Shown: positions 38,339 through 51,371 of the stretch, one piece after another
Position numbering within the stretch: position 1 is the stretch's first letter
How the letters are laid out: the number at the start of each line of letters is the position of its first letter
DNA from: Chrysopilus asiliformis
Taxonomy: Eukaryota; Arthropoda; Insecta; Diptera; Rhagionidae
NCBI GenBank assembly: GCA_964034945.1
Contig: OZ035960.1
Coordinates: 25,531,487 to 25,595,486 of the forward strand
DNA: 64,000 bases
Reading direction: 5' to 3'
The notes under the pieces: model-generated
Told to the model about the DNA's origin: nothing
Seen by the model: only the letters and a program-made list of their open reading frames with translations
Database searches by the model: none
Translations under genes and position numbers: made by a program

Positions 38339-38487
38339 CACCGTGTCTTCACTTGGGATTTTTCATCGCAGAGATTTTATGATAGATCAATCAGAGCCCG
38401 AGTTGACGGCGATATCGTCATCAACTCGAGCTCTGATTGGTCAATCAAAAATCTCTGCGATGAAAAATCCCAAGTGAAGACACGGTG
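38339..38487. mobile_element. Snap-back MITE with TTA duplications
   Basis: It is 149 bp and folds almost completely. The left arm starts CACCGTGTCTTCACTTGGGA and the right arm ends TCCCAAGTGAAGACACGGTG. TTA lies at 38336-38338 and 38488-38490, the PIF/Harbinger-type duplication. The loop is a few bases around GGCGATATCGTC. Confidence 0.88.
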
Positions 38488-38541
38488 TTAATTTAAAAAA
38501 AAGTAAAATATTTCAAGTGTAAATTAAACTGTCTAATTATA

Positions 38542-38668
38542 GGCCCTATTCTAGAATCCGATACGAATGATTCGGATCGTAAACTCAATGTTGTTGTTAG
38601 TGTTTTATAGCAACAACAACATTGAGTTTACGATCCGAATCATTCGTATCGGATTCTGGAATAGGGCC
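38542..38668. mobile_element. Snap-back MITE with TTATA duplications
   Basis: It is 127 bp. The left arm starts GGCCCTATTCTAGAATCCGA and the right arm ends GATTCTGGAATAGGGCC. TTATA is repeated directly on both sides (38537-38541 and 38669-38673). The family differs from the neighbour 54 bp to the left. There is no coding capacity. Confidence 0.85.
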
Positions 38669-39111
38669 TTATAGCTTTTGCATCACCAGAATATTTGTAA
38701 CAGATATTGTTGTAAAAATTGTTTCTCTTCGATCACAGTTTTATAATGATTATAGCAATTATGTATGTTTAAACGTGCATTATTTAAGCAAAGAAAAATG
38801 TTAAATAATTTGAAATGTCAATATTTCATGAACTATTCTAATCTCCCAATCTAGAATAAAACATTTTGGTGAATTGTAAAAACCAATATTGTTTGCAAAT
38901 TTGTTTTTTGTGGGGAATCCCATTAAATAATTTAAATAACAGATAAGAATAACAAAAATTGTACTTTATGTTTCATATTGCCTTAAGTATCAAATTGCTC
39001 ATATCAACTAAATTGTGACAACAGATATGGGAGTATTTTATATAAATCTGAAACTCTGGTGATTCAGAAATTGTGTTGTCGCTGAATTGAGTGGGCAAGA
39101 AAACCTATTCA

Positions 39112-39918
39112 ATGGATATAGAAAAAAGTAAAAGCGTCATTCAAATAACAATATCGGAGAGGGTGGAAGATATTCTAAATCTTTTGAATCATGTCCTGAT
39201 TGGATTTACTTCGTTATACATGACATGGATGGCAATCTCAAAAGGATTCGGTGATACACCTTTACATGGATGGCTCTGTACTTTAGGGGTAAGTGTTGAA
39301 ATAAATTTGTTTGATTTCTCAAATGAGCACCTGTTCAATTAATGTATATATTTCTAGTATAATTTATTAATGGCAGAAGCGATCATGTGCTTCTATTCTT
39401 CGAATAATTGGTCACGTTTCTACAGTAGGCAAACTCGAACAACATTGCATTGGGTGATGCAGTCAGTTGGATCAATTTTAGCTGTAGCTGGTGTTACCGT
39501 GAAATTTATCAATAAAGGATTCAAAATCTATTCAACACATTCCATACTTGGTAAATTATTATTTATTAAGATTAATTTATATTTGTACAAAAGAAATATT
39601 GTATTTTTTTTAGGTATTATTGCGACGTTGATGATACTTTTTAATGTGGCGTCTGGAGTGGGAGCACTTTATTCACAAAATTTAAAAAGAATCCTTACAC
39701 CAATTAAAATCAAGGCTTTACACAATTTCCTCGGTTTGGGATGTTTTGTGATAGGAATGATGAGTCTGTACTATGGATTTAGTACCCATTTTATGCAAAG
39801 AAATATAGCTGAATCGTTTTTGACATTATTGAAAGTGATAACGGTTTTGGTGATTTTACTAACTGGTATAGGACCGATTAAATCATTTGCTAGACGGATT
39901 CAAACTATAGTATGCTGA
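39112..39918 (+). CDS. Cytochrome b561 domain protein, CYB561D2-like transmembrane reductase
   Basis: Three coding exons, 39112-39288, 39358-39550 and 39614-39918, give 224 aa (human CYB561D2: 222). It is a six-helix ascorbate-dependent electron-transfer protein. The four haem-ligand histidines are visible at residues H52 (LHGWL), H90 (TTLHWVMQ), H120 (YSTHSILG) and H160 (KALHNFLG), spaced as in b561 cores. Hydrophobic segments lie near 25-43, 55-72, 88-107, 122-143, 160-180 and 192-210. There is no N-terminal DOMON domain, so it is the short D1/D2 type. All exon phases close. In the family it moves electrons across endomembranes to reduce monodehydroascorbate or ferric iron; the substrate here is unknown. 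Confidence 0.9.
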
Positions 39919-42900
39919 GGAAAATTTTATAAATCGAGTCATTGATTATTTTATGAATACAACAACATTAAAAAAATCAATAAAAATCAAAGTTTGGCAG
40001 CAGTTTAAGCAAAACTGGAGTTTAGATTATCAATAAAAAATTTAAGCCTATATTTAAACACTAAATTCAGTGTTAAATTTAATCACTATCGATGGTATAT
40101 TCAGGACGTGTGCGAAACCGTCTGTATGCACGCTAATTCTAGTACATTTTCATTTACTTATCACTACGAACTGGAAACTTTTCCTTTGATCGTCTTAATG
40201 CTCCATATTGGCCAATACAAATTAATATGACGTATTTGATGAAATCAAAATGGTTTTGATTTTCTTCCAATAACGTGATAGTTACGCGAAAAACTTGGAA
40301 CTTTTTTCGATGCTTTATTTCGTGTTTGGCGCCGAACTCATGTTTTCGAAGCATTTTTAATTAGAACCTCCATTGCTCCTCTAATATCACTCTAGTAAAG
40401 AATTTCAAAGCGATTGTAGACTTGGCCCCCTTTTATATCTCAACACTTTTTTCTGATCAAACAATTTAATGATCGAGAACTTGGTCCACTTTTTTATACA
40501 CTTTCTATAAAGTTGCTGTGCCTATACCTATCTATATTTTAAAATCATTGGAACCTTATATTTTCGAAACTATGATGAAATTTAGCTACCATGCGTAGTT
40601 CCGGTGATAATCGAATGGTTTCACTACTTCGTCCTTGTAAGGACAACGAAAAGTCCTGTAAGGATAACGTGATTATCTTTTCCCTCAAATTTTCCTGCAA
40701 AAGTTTCAATTCTGAAGTCGAAAAGCCCATATGCATATCTCAAATGTAAGGATATGTATTCGAAAACTAAAATGTATAAAATAAAACCAATTTAAAAAAC
40801 TAGTTTTCTAATCTTATATACTTTCAAAATTCAAAATAAGTTATCCCATTCATGTTTTAGGGTTTCAAGAGAAATTTTCTTTAAAACTGTATATTTTGAT
40901 GAAAATATAGTGTAGCGTTGGAAAAGTGCCACTGTTTGTCTCCAATCCTCCCAGATTAGTGGGGAAACTTGTTTTGTACTTTTTAGTGCATTTTGAAAGT
41001 GTATAACATTTAAAAACTTGAGAATTTTGATTAAATTTTCAGAGCAAAAGCATAGCAATTCATGAATTTTCACTAACGTTCGATTTTTTCATGTTTCTTC
41101 CCCCCGCCAGATGTCGCTGAAATCGGGTTTTTTAAACACAGCATATCCATAGGCGCGAAGATTTTTCCAATGTTTATTTCCATTTTATATAATTTTTTAA
41201 AGTTGCATTTCCGATTTCCAGTATAATTTTTTTTTCGGGATAATCCTATGATGTTTTTAAAAACCAAATCGAGGTAAGCAAAAAATAGTAAAGCGGTGGA
41301 TCGCATATTGTTCGGATGGATTTTGTAGTTTTTAAATGACTAGAATAAATTAGACAACAATTTAAAAGTCATTTTTTACCGGAAATTTTAGAAAAACAAC
41401 ATGGTTTTGGTTTTTTTTGTTGTTAAATAATAAAAATAATGACATGTGATAGAAAGTGTTTAGCTTTTTCATGCTCGACTTTTTCCTGCAGTTAGATTTT
41501 TTTGTCGGTTGTTATTCTTTAGTCCTAGAGTGGCACCTTGCAAAGTTTGATATTTTCACTGTTGTATGAAAATCTGTTATAAATAAAAAGTATCTAATAA
41601 ACAAAACCGAGTATAAAAGGGTTAAATAAGTTTCTAGATTCAAATTTTTCCATCTTTGAAATTTTTTTTATTAAGTTGTGTACTTGAGGTCAGTTTAATT
41701 ATAATAATTCGGAATTCGGTTAAGGAAAAGTAGTGATGTTTATTTTTAATACATACCCAGATAAGTGTAGTCAGGGTGAGTGGGAAACCGTTATAACTAG
41801 GATGGATTGTTCGGTCCGAGTGTTTTTCAACAGAAAACTTTTTTAACTGGTATATTTTCGACCTGTTTAGGTGGGACAAATTTTACTTATCCGGGTTCAA
41901 AAAGGGTTCTATATACAAAAAGGATTTTATTAAATTTTTGGCCATTCTCTAAAATTCCAAATTATTTCATACGAAATTGTGCCAAATTGCATTGAAACGT
42001 AAGGGTATTTGGTAAATCAGTTACATGTTGTTAACAATGGTTTTTCCATGTTAATAATTAGTATATTTTTATTGTAATAATCTGTTTTTGAGCAATTATT
42101 CACAGGCCATCAACCCCTTGAATATCAATATTTCGTATTGTTATTATTTGCACGGTAAAACTAACTCTACGAGATCCATAAATGGTAAATCATGGGGCAA
42201 AATGACGGTTTTTTAACTGAAATTACTAGAATATTTTCACTTCGATGAATCAAGTTCAGTATTTTTTATTCTTTGTGTCAACTAATGACCTGTGACGACA
42301 AGTAATTTGACGATAGCGTAACAATTATCAACTCATTACGGATGTTAGATTGGAATTCGTCCCAGACTGAGGTTCACATTGAAGTTGGTACAATATCTTG
42401 ATCATTTGATTGGTAGTTAGTTTTCCATTTGAAAATCAAATGATAGAGGAAAAAATTACGCACTGTTCATCATTTATCGAATGGCCAAAAAATCAGTCAT
42501 GGCCCATTTAGCTCTGAAAATTGCAAATATGCCTTAATAGAAACGGCATCGAGTTGAGTTCACTGTGCCGATGATAGGATGAATGGCATAATAGATGGAT
42601 CTATTCAATATAAAATATTCTATCCGGAAAATGATACATTTATTCCTGGGCGGCCTCATGGATAGACGCTGGCGCCCATTTCCATGGGACTCCAGTGTAA
42701 TAAATATTTTGATTTGATTTTTGATGTTGGCAAAGATAATTTCAAATGTTTTTTTGCATTCTGCGATCTAGGAAGGTGGAAATCACTGAATTAGATCACA
42801 TCACAATTTTCATCATTCTGTATTCCACCGGGGATCGATCGTGTTCGAAGCTAGATTAAGTTGTTCTGTAAATCAGTAAATTGTGATACGAATTGGAGTC

Positions 42901-43144
42901 ATAAGGTTGCATTCAGTGGACGCGACGCGACGACGGGTGGTCTGGTGACAATCTATAAATGGCTCAATGTGCAGTTCCTTGATTCAATTAGCGATAATAT
43001 AATTTAATTAAAAGTGACATCCGCAACAGTTCCTTATCGATATCTCTCCGTCAGGGTGTGTTTAGTTTTTACTGTGGTGTTTTTTTTTATAGAAATAAGT
43101 GGTTAATTTTATTTAAAAATTGCATTATTTAACTCCAAAGTACA
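39919..43144. other. Intergenic plus leader of the ADAMTS-like gene
   Basis: No motif-bearing frame was found over 3.2 kb. The segment 40672-40790 resembles 54186-54320 (dispersed repeat). GC rises near 42880-43060 just before the first coding exon, where the promoter and 5' UTR are likely to lie; no clear TATA box is seen. Confidence 0.45.
40672..40790 (+). repeat. Dispersed repeat, related to 54186-54320
   Basis: Both places share ATCTTTTCCCTCAAATTTT, then a diverged stretch, then ATATCTCAAA-GTAAGGAT, a short gap and an AAAGTATATAAAA-like end. Identity falls off quickly on both sides. The element class is unknown. Confidence 0.45.
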
Positions 43145-46100
43145 ATGAATTTGAGGTGAGCAAAAACTTGCAAAAAAAATTGTCAAAAAAAAACTACAAA
43201 TGAGTATTATCTAAATGAATAAAATGCCGTTATACAAATAAAAAATAAAGTTTAAAAAAAAATTTGTTTTTAAATTTTACATATGCATGTGACGTTCTTT
43301 TGTGTGTTTTTTAATAATGGTTACATGACTGTAAAAAGGGTTAAACAATAATATATTAAATTTTAATAAAGACTAAAGAGCTAAAAATCGTCAATAAATT
43401 TTTTTGTTTACCCACCGGATGTTTATGCTGCACCCTTTTGCACATTCCTTGCACCAAATCGCTCCTATCGCTATACATAATTTGATAAAACACAAATGAT
43501 GGTCAATAAAATTTGAAATACACAAAAAATATAAATATATGCCATTCGATTTTAAATCAATTAAAGTCATACACTATGAACCAAGAAAGTGAAAGGAGAT
43601 AAGAAAATTACTTAGCGCCTCCTTATCAGCTTCTTGGCCATAACTATAAAATTTTAGTTTATAATTAACCCATTAATGGCTTCTTTTCTTTACTCTTCGC
43701 CACGGCACATCATCATCGATCGTGATAAGTTTCCATTTTGTGCAGTAATTTTCCAATAAGAAATAATAATATAGGGAATTCGGCTCTACTGACCAAAACA
43801 GAATTGGGCCAGTAGTATGAATTGATAAGAATTCAATTTTGCGTTTTCTAATCGTGGTTTCTGAGACGCCAAAATATGTGAGATCAATTAAACTGAAACA
43901 AAAATAAACAAAGTGTATTTTTATTTCTTTCACAATGAAGTTCTTATCTATTGTAGAATGCATTTTGAGTTTTATGAATGGAACTATTAATCGATTGTGT
44001 GTTTTTGAATGATTTAACAACATTGTGTTCTAAAAATATTAATTTGTAATGGCGTATTATTGTAAATTTTGTTTTAAAAAGCTAAGCAACCGTTTGTTAT
44101 TGACAAAACATTTTCCAGTAGGTACCTACTTTAAAAAAACTATAGGCCCCGTTTACACTTGCGAATTTTTCTTGAATTTCTCCCCGAATTTCATTCAGAA
44201 TTTATTTCACGAATTTCATTTATCGGTCGCAGAATAAATTGAGTTAGCAAAAATAAAAGTCAAAATTTGAAATGATTCACTTACCTATGGACTCCATTAG
44301 ACTTTTTTCCAGATTGGATTTAAATCCAATCACGAAAAAGGAAAAAGTCTAATGGAGACTCAAAAAATCTTGCATCATGATTTAAATCTCCTTACTGTCA
44401 TGATTTTTTCGGGTTCTGAAAAGTAGGATTTTTTTTTGACATTTGTTCAGTTCAAATTGGCTTTTTTCTAGTTGGCTGCCCTGGTTACCTTCTGGTTGAC
44501 ATTTCTAAGCATTATGGAGACACAATAAATATGAAAAATCATGACTGAAAATGCCCACGCGCTGATTTCACTATTCACCAAAATATGGAGTGGGGGAAAA
44601 ATCATGATTTTTAAAAGTCCAATGGAGCCGTGGGGTTAGCAAAAGTTATCAAAAATTGCATTTCTTTTATATGAGAAAATCAAATTCGGGGCGTTTTTCA
44701 GGAATAAACTCTGGTATTTTGTGTCATAGTGTAAACGGTTTTGAAACGAAAATGTAAACGGCGCCTAAAACTGGTAATACTGATGGTCTATGTTGGAGCT
44801 AAACTTCAGGCGAATCGGCTCGGTAGTTTCCCCGCGAAAGGGTAACATAGAGGAAGGCTAAGTTTTTTTTGCCCCCTCCCTTACTCCCCCACCTCTCAGG
44901 CTACTTTTTAATGGCTCTATGTTGGGGCTGGACCCCCGACGAACATCTATGCCAAATTTCAGGCCAATCGGTTCAGTAGTTTCCTCGCGAAAGAGTAACA
45001 TTAGCGCAAAAACTAAGTTTCGAAATCACTTTACCCCCTCCGCTTACTCCCCCCACCCCTCGCGCTTCTTTTCCGTATGCCTATGTTGGAACCAGAACTA
45101 TCACAGACACTCATGCCAAATTTCAAGTCAATCGGTTCAGCCGTTTTTGCGTGAAAGAGGAACAGACAGACAGACAGAAAGACAGACACCAACTCATTTT
45201 TATATATTAGTATGATAAATAATTTCTGAAACTTTTAAGATACACCGGTGTCCCTCGATTTACGAGGTTTCCGGGCAGGCTAGAATATCAAGGTTTTGTA
45301 TTTTTTCTGAATTTTTTTATGTATGTGTTTTGTAGATATAATAAAGGTAAAAATTACACACTAATGGAAAAATTTGGAATCAAATTAAAAGTTGTGTGAT
45401 TAAAAAAATTAAAAAAAACTTCTTTTTTTTTTGCAAAAATTAAGCGTTGTATGTATCAGGACCGGAAACAAAATATAAAAAAAGGTCTTATAACGAGCGT
45501 CCTAATTCGGAAGGTGCCTGTATTTTTCTGAAAATTACTTCCAATTTTATCTATATGTATCCTTCAAACCGTGTTAAAAATTTGATAAAAAGGAATTAAA
45601 TATATTAGGTATTTTTTTAAATTAGCAAATTAACTTAATTAAATTGTTATTCGATTTATCGAATTTCAATATGGCACTAGAATATGCAGTTCCAGAATCA
45701 ACGATAAAATCTTTTACGATCTTCTCAGATTGTTAACAAGCTCCTATAGTATGTTGTGTCTATTTATTGATTATTGATCACGATCATTTACGTTATATGA
45801 TCGAATATAAGATTCATATATCGTGTGGAGGTGGTGATTTTAAAATCAATCAAGTCGTAAAAATCTAACCAGCGTTATAGTTGAATATTCAAATTTTTTT
45901 CGTTTTTATGACATTTTTAATGTCACAGATTTCCCAATTTAACACTTTTGGGGAACTATTCGGATTTTATTCCAATGGGGATTATGTATTTGTTTATTAG
46001 TTTCTTATCAGATACATATTTGATTATTATTCTCAATTGAAATGTTTAACCGCAAATTCCAGCTAAATGCCATGTCCCCACATTGCATAAGTCGTATAAT

Positions 46101-49100
46101 TTTCGAGTTGACGGATAATAATAATTTATCTAAAATACCCTCAGCAATAAAATGAATCGAAGAACATGCCACAAAAATATTTAAAACAAAACTTTTATTG
46201 TGAGAAACAGGGTAATGTTTTGGGGTAAATTTTTACTCATTAAATTTTTATTAGATTTGAACGGTTGTAGTATATAGAAATTAATGTAAAGAAATAATAA
46301 AATCAGTTTTAGAGATAATTTTTTTAGATAAGAAATGCATTTTTCAATAGAAAAGAAAAAAACTTTACAATCCTTTTTATGAAATTTTTTGAAATTGGAT
46401 TTAATTATTTTCCTGTAATGTTGGTTTTTTTTCTTGTATTTATCAATGTAGCCCTAAAATAGCCAACTTTTTTTTAAATTTTTTTTTCTGCATCTCTTAG
46501 AGACTTTTTATGCGATCTCTATGCAATTTTCCAAAAAATAGGTATATGCGTTCGATTATAGCTATCAAAGGAGATGTTTCCTTGTATTTTTTAAACCCCT
46601 CAACGCAGAACATTGAAACTAATTGCGTTATATTGTTTGGGATGGGCCGAATTTTTTTCCATGTTGACAACAAGAATTCCCCTCCTCTCCCACCCACTCC
46701 TCATATCTCTGACATTCACTCCGGATTTTCATGAAGTCTTCACAATTGAATAGAGGATTCTTTAGAGATAACAAAAACCTTGGCCATTTCTTTCTTCTCT
46801 GGACCCCTTTTACTATGTGACAAATTGCATATTTTAATTTTTTTTTGTTTTACGAAATCCTGAAAATTTGAGTTTCTTTTTACAAAGCTATAATTCAATT
46901 TTTTTTCCTTTCAGATTTTTTATATTTATTGCGATTTCATCATCAGTTTTTGCTGACCTATTTCCAAAAAGTAAACTGAAGGTAAGACAATGCTTTGAAA
47001 TTATTATTCATTTTTGGAAATTAAAAAAAAAAATTAAAAAATTCTTTTAACCCGCATCCATAGTTTATTTTTACGAACAAATAGTACGCTGTGTATCAAT
47101 TTGATACATGTTAGAAAAAGACCAATTAAATGATTTATAAAAACAATTTGGTGTTATATTTTGTCAATTGATAACATCAGACTTTATTTATTTTCGAACA
47201 AAGATATAATAGATATAAAAATTAGATACATTTGTCACAAATAATATAATGATGTTTAGGACATACGAATTTTTTACATAAGTTTTGCTTCAAAAAACCA
47301 ACTTTTGTTTCATTATAATAGTGAATAATTTCTGTTTTTTTTGCATTTTCATCGCGAATAGTTTTCTTAGTATTCAATGTACTAAGAAGAAAAACTTTTT
47401 TTTTTTTGGTAGGTACATATGACATCATAGAAAGACACAAATTTATACAAACCATGATCAGTGATATCAGCAGCACTTCGCCTGATATTTTGTAGTCAAT
47501 CATCCTTTATATACTGATTTTATGTATCTTTTGATTGAAGCCATGAGTCAGGTACTAAAATTGATTGTTCTCGTGCTTCTTGATCCACAAAATCATCTTC
47601 ATCATTTGAATCACTTTCATTTGGTACAAAATTTCCATATGGATAACTTTCATTGTCACTATCAGATATATCTTCACTTGACGTACTAGCCATTATGAAA
47701 ATTATTTTTTTTGATAAAAAAAACGAATTATTCAACAAGCTTCAATAAACAACTGAATGCAATGCAGGTGATAACAAAATTGGCACGTGTATCAAAATGA
47801 TACACACCGTTGGATTTGTTACAAATTTGTACAACCCTAACGGTACATTTTGCGGCATCTGTTAAATGTTTTTTTTTATGTTTTGAAAAGTTAGGAAGGT
47901 AGCCAAAAATTCAACTGAAATTATTCAAACGTTGAAACAATATAATAATTAATATTCTAAATTTGTATCAAATTGATACAAACGATGGATGCGGGTTAAT
48001 ACAAAAAACGACAAATAATTTAAAACGAAGATATATTTTGTCATAAAGGTAACTTCATAAAGAAAAATATATTGTTTACTTAAAGTAAGGTAATTAGGCT
48101 CGTCCCGATGATCGTTTTAAGTACCCATTCAAAATCATATCCAAAAGTTGAAAATATTCGAATGAATGAAGAATTAGAACTCGACCCGGGAAATATCTGC
48201 TTAAATACAACCATAAAACTTGTTTATTTATAGACTCAAAAATCCCACCTCATCTTTATATGCTCGAACACTAAATAACATAAAAACATTATTTGGAGAA
48301 GAGGCAAAATGCATGGGTGATTTTTTAATCAGCGTGCAGACAAATTGAGTTATACACTTAACTGGAAAATTTATCTACTAGCTAATATTTGAAATGACAA
48401 ATTAACTCTTTGGGAAGTTCTTTATACAATTGGCACTTTGCCAGATTCGCTAAACTTTAATATGTTTCTAAAGAGTACGCATTTTGTTATTTTTTTTTTG
48501 CAGTCCGCCGACAAGGTTACATGAATTTTTTTTCCAAAGTTAATTTTTCAAACTTTACCGAAAATTATTAATGAGGACGTTCGTCTTAATATCTGTTGAA
48601 CAAAGTAATATGTCGCAACAACAGATGCTGATGAGAGGACGAACCTATTGACGTGTGTAATTTGCCTCTGATTTATGCCTATCAAACTGTTTATGTCGGA
48701 AGTGATTTATGTATGTTATGAATTCCGTCAGTCGAAAATATGAAAACATCAAGTCAATTTATTAAGACATTTGTTGGCGCGTTTCTACAAACAAATCAAT
48801 TAATCAGTTTATAATAGCTGGAAATTTTTGATACAATTATTTGATGATCATAGTAAAAAAAACGGCTAATAAATAATTTTAAAATATAGAACAAAAAGTT
48901 ACGCAATTGAATGAACAAAAATTATGAACATTTTTTTTCATTTAAAGTGTATGGTAAAAATACAGTATAAATTGTTTTACCATTCAAATTTGAAAATGTT
49001 TGCCAATAACCTTGCAGAAAATTTCAAAATGCTGTAAGCGAAAGAACTTTGAAACTACTTTTGAATGTAATTTTGAACGTCATTTTAATGTACATTTCGA

Positions 49101-51371
49101 ACTCCATTGAAAAAAGCACGTTCAAAAGTACTTTTTACTTAACATATTTAAGTGATTTTATAGTAATTTGATTTTATTCACCATTAAATTAAGTATTTTG
49201 AAGCTATTTTGATGATTTCTTATAGGTTCCTAGCGATCGGCCAGAGTCAATATCGCCTAATAAACAAAATATACAAGATTCAAGAATACGAAAAGTTATT
49301 AAATTTCTCGATTATGATTCGGACCCTGCGAATATTCGAAGCGTTGACGCTTCCAATAATGCCGGAAATATTAAAAAAGACGTTAAACAAATGAAACGAA
49401 GAAGACTGTATGAAGTATACTATTTAAATAATCCTGAAATGATGATATCAACCGAAAATGACGATAATTTCGATAACACATCAATTTCGCATGAATTTCC
49501 CGTAATTTATGAAATTATTGAGGATTTTTTCCCCTTTAATTACACACAATTACATGGTAATGTGGATTCATCAGTAAACGAGGATAAAAATTTTACTGTT
49601 TCCCACTGGGGTAGATGGAGGACCTGGAGTGTATGTTCCAGGACTTGTGGTGGGGGTGTTCGCTACCAGACTCGAAGATGCATTACTAGGTAAGATATTA
49701 AATGACTCAGCTTTGAATTAATATCTAACTTGAATAGAATATTCTATGAGTAAGGGTCAAAGTATCATTTTTTGCCGCACACGTTGTTTGTGCATTTGAT
49801 CATCTTATTAGGAAATAAATCAATAAGAACTAAAAATGAGAAAAAAAAATGAAATTAAATTAACCCCTTCCCTTTAAACAAACACTGAAACAGAGACGAT
49901 TGAAGATGCAATTTATTATGATTTCTAAACAGCCGATGAAAAGGGAAAAGTAATAAAATATTATGAGGTACGAGTATCTGTTATAGAATGGGACTATCTT
50001 CCATACACCTATTGACGATGATAATCGGCTCTAGTATTACCTGTTCGAATGGAATTGATTTAAATCCATTTCTTCGTTTGCCTCTTATGATTATGCATCC
50101 AAATGAGATTTGTTGCTCAACAGTTGTCTGATTAGGCATTTTTTTAAGGCGATTACAAAGACAAAGAGACGTACGAGTATTTTTTTTTCTAAAAAAAGAC
50201 GTAAAATTTTACCAGACCTAGGCAAAGGTTTTTTAATACATACGAGGCCTTTATTATGATCGCAATAATTAAAGGTTACCATATTAGAATCTGAAATACA
50301 AATAAAAATTGTGATTTATAGGAACGATAATTCTTACCATAAACTAATGATCAACCTCGTGATGTCATTATTTTAGACTAAATTGCCCGTGATTAGGGAA
50401 ATTAAATTTATTTGAATGACTAATTTATACGAGATCTGTTTGATTTTTTCAGATAATTTGTTAGCGAAAATAAACGCGTCTGAACACACCTTACGCCATA
50501 AAAGGTACAGTCTATAGAATAATTGATAAAATTATAGTCGGTTAGGGCATGTTTAATAAATAAAACTATTCACAGTTTCTAGAGTTTTCGCTTTTATTTA
50601 GCTCAACTTTTGATCTTTAGTTATGGAGTGATTATTTTGACGCCCCTAGGCTGCAATGAAATATCTTTGTTGTACAAAACAGATACCGCTTTGTAGGATT
50701 TATTGAATTTATAAATTGAAAAAATCTTTATTATTTAAGTCTTCAAAATAACAACTAAAGAAATTCACTTCTGATTTTTTCAATAATACAATTTTTCAAT
50801 TTTGAGGATTAGAGAGTACGAAAGTAGAAAATCGGAAACTTAAAGAAACAGTTTTTTTTTTAAATAAACAACTTTTTTTTAAATATTTTACTCAGAACGC
50901 AAATTGGATCTGCGGAAAACAAAAAATCTTCAAAGACCCAAGAAGCTTCCGGATGTCTTGGTCTTCACATTCGATACGAATTGTGTAACGACAAGGTAAA
51001 TTTACAGATAAAAACAATCAATTTTTTAATTACAGTGTAAATAAAAACCTTAATTTTCAAGGATTGTCCATTAGCAAACGACTTTTATACCCAACAATGT
51101 TCTTCTTACGATGATACTCCATTTAAGGGAATAAAATATAAATGGGAGGCCCACATCGAAGGTAAATGTAAAAAAAAACCGTTTTGGTGTTTAAAAACTT
51201 TGATTTCTTCAAGAGGATGACGAATGCAAGCTAAACTGCAAACCGATCAACCAAAAGTATTATGCAACTCTTAATGAAACCGTAATTGATGGTACTTCCT
51301 GTAAACGACCTGCTGAGTTCTTTTTAAAGGCATATAAGGGACGTGCTGTTTGTGTGAACGGAATTTGCAAG
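43145..51371 (+). CDS. Secreted ADAMTS-like protein, 5' exons (signal peptide, TSP1, cysteine-rich)
   Basis: Six coding exons, 43145-43155, 46915-46981, 49226-49689, 50896-50995, 51062-51161 and 51214-51371, join in phase to 300 aa with no stop. Exons 1-2 give a clean signal peptide (MNLRFFIFIAISSSVFADLF). A polar, low-complexity segment with a KRRR dibasic site (about 83-86) follows. A TSP type-1 repeat starts at about residue 153 (HWGRWRTWSVCSRTCGGGVR). The cysteine-rich module ends ECKLNCKPINQKYY, then VIDGTSC and CVNGICK. No metalloprotease or disintegrin domain precedes the TSP1, so this is an ADAMTS-like (ADAMTSL) matrix protein rather than a protease. Fly relatives are Loh and Nolo; I cannot choose. 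The open exon 6 phase fits the spacer exon at 63259. Confidence 0.85.
44145..44765. mobile_element. TIR element in intron 1 of the ADAMTS-like gene, carrying a nested element
   Basis: Inverted ends GGCCCCGTTTACA and TGTAAACGGCGCC are flanked by TA on both sides (44143-44144 and 44766-44767). The interior repeats 'gaatttc' strings at the left and 'taaacggtttt' at the right. A second inverted-repeat element is nested at 44289-44626. There is no transposase remnant. Confidence 0.65.
44289..44626. mobile_element. Nested inverted-repeat element
   Basis: It starts GGACTCCATTAGACTTTTTT and ends AAAAGTCCAATGGAGCC (inverted). A further inverted copy, AAAAAGTCTAATGGAGACTC, lies at 44340-44360, so the left end alone forms a hairpin around a TTGGATTTAAATCCAA palindrome (44314-44329). 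It interrupts the element at 44145-44765. Confidence 0.55.
44786..45227 (+). repeat. Tandem 3'-tail type repeat ending in GACA tract
   Basis: Three diverged units of roughly 130-150 bp each start with TCTATGTTGG and include 'atgccaaatttca..caatcggttcag' followed by 'gcgaaagagtaaca'. The last unit runs into ACAGACAGACAGACAG and ends ATATATTAGTATGAT. This layout is typical of the 3' end of RTE-like or related insect LINE/SINE families. The class is inferred from layout only. Confidence 0.6.
45243..45530. mobile_element. pogo/Tigger-like MITE candidate
   Basis: It starts CACCGGTGTCCCTCGATTTA and ends (complement) CAGGCACCTTCCGAATTAGG. TA lies on both sides (45241-45242 and 45531-45532). The TA duplication and CA..TG ends with a 'CCCTCGATTTACGAGG' style subterminal region resemble pogo-type elements, but the two ends match each other only weakly. 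Confidence 0.4.
47051..47995. mobile_element. piggyBac element with internal deletions, TTAA duplications
   Basis: It is 945 bp in intron 2 of the ADAMTS-like gene. TTAA lies at 47047-47050 and 47996-47999. The ends are CCCGCATCCATAGTTT and, inverted, AACGATGGATGCGGG. Palindromic units of the form TGTATCAATTTGATACA occur near 47090, 47785 and 47965, as subterminal repeats. It contains transposase fragments on the minus strand. It is clearly non-autonomous. Confidence 0.92.
47222..47738 (-). pseudogene. piggyBac transposase remnant
   Basis: Two fragments are on the minus strand. The N-terminal one (47520-47738) has the acidic MASTSSEDISDSDNESYPYG region. The second (47222-47503) holds FLLSTLNTKKTIRDENAK and IIHYYNETKVGF, from the catalytic core's end. 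It then jumps to a C-terminal Cys/His cluster, CKKFVCPKHHYIICDKC. Most of the DDD core is deleted and the frame is broken between the parts. Confidence 0.8.

Noticed and set aside
43336..43680. Isolated GGGTTAA and TTAACCC strings
   Set aside because: They look like single piggyBac ends, but no matching inverted partner was found at a sensible distance.
43673..44023. 116-codon minus-strand frame in intron 1 of the ADAMTS-like gene
   Set aside because: AT-driven composition, no domain, and opposite to the host gene.
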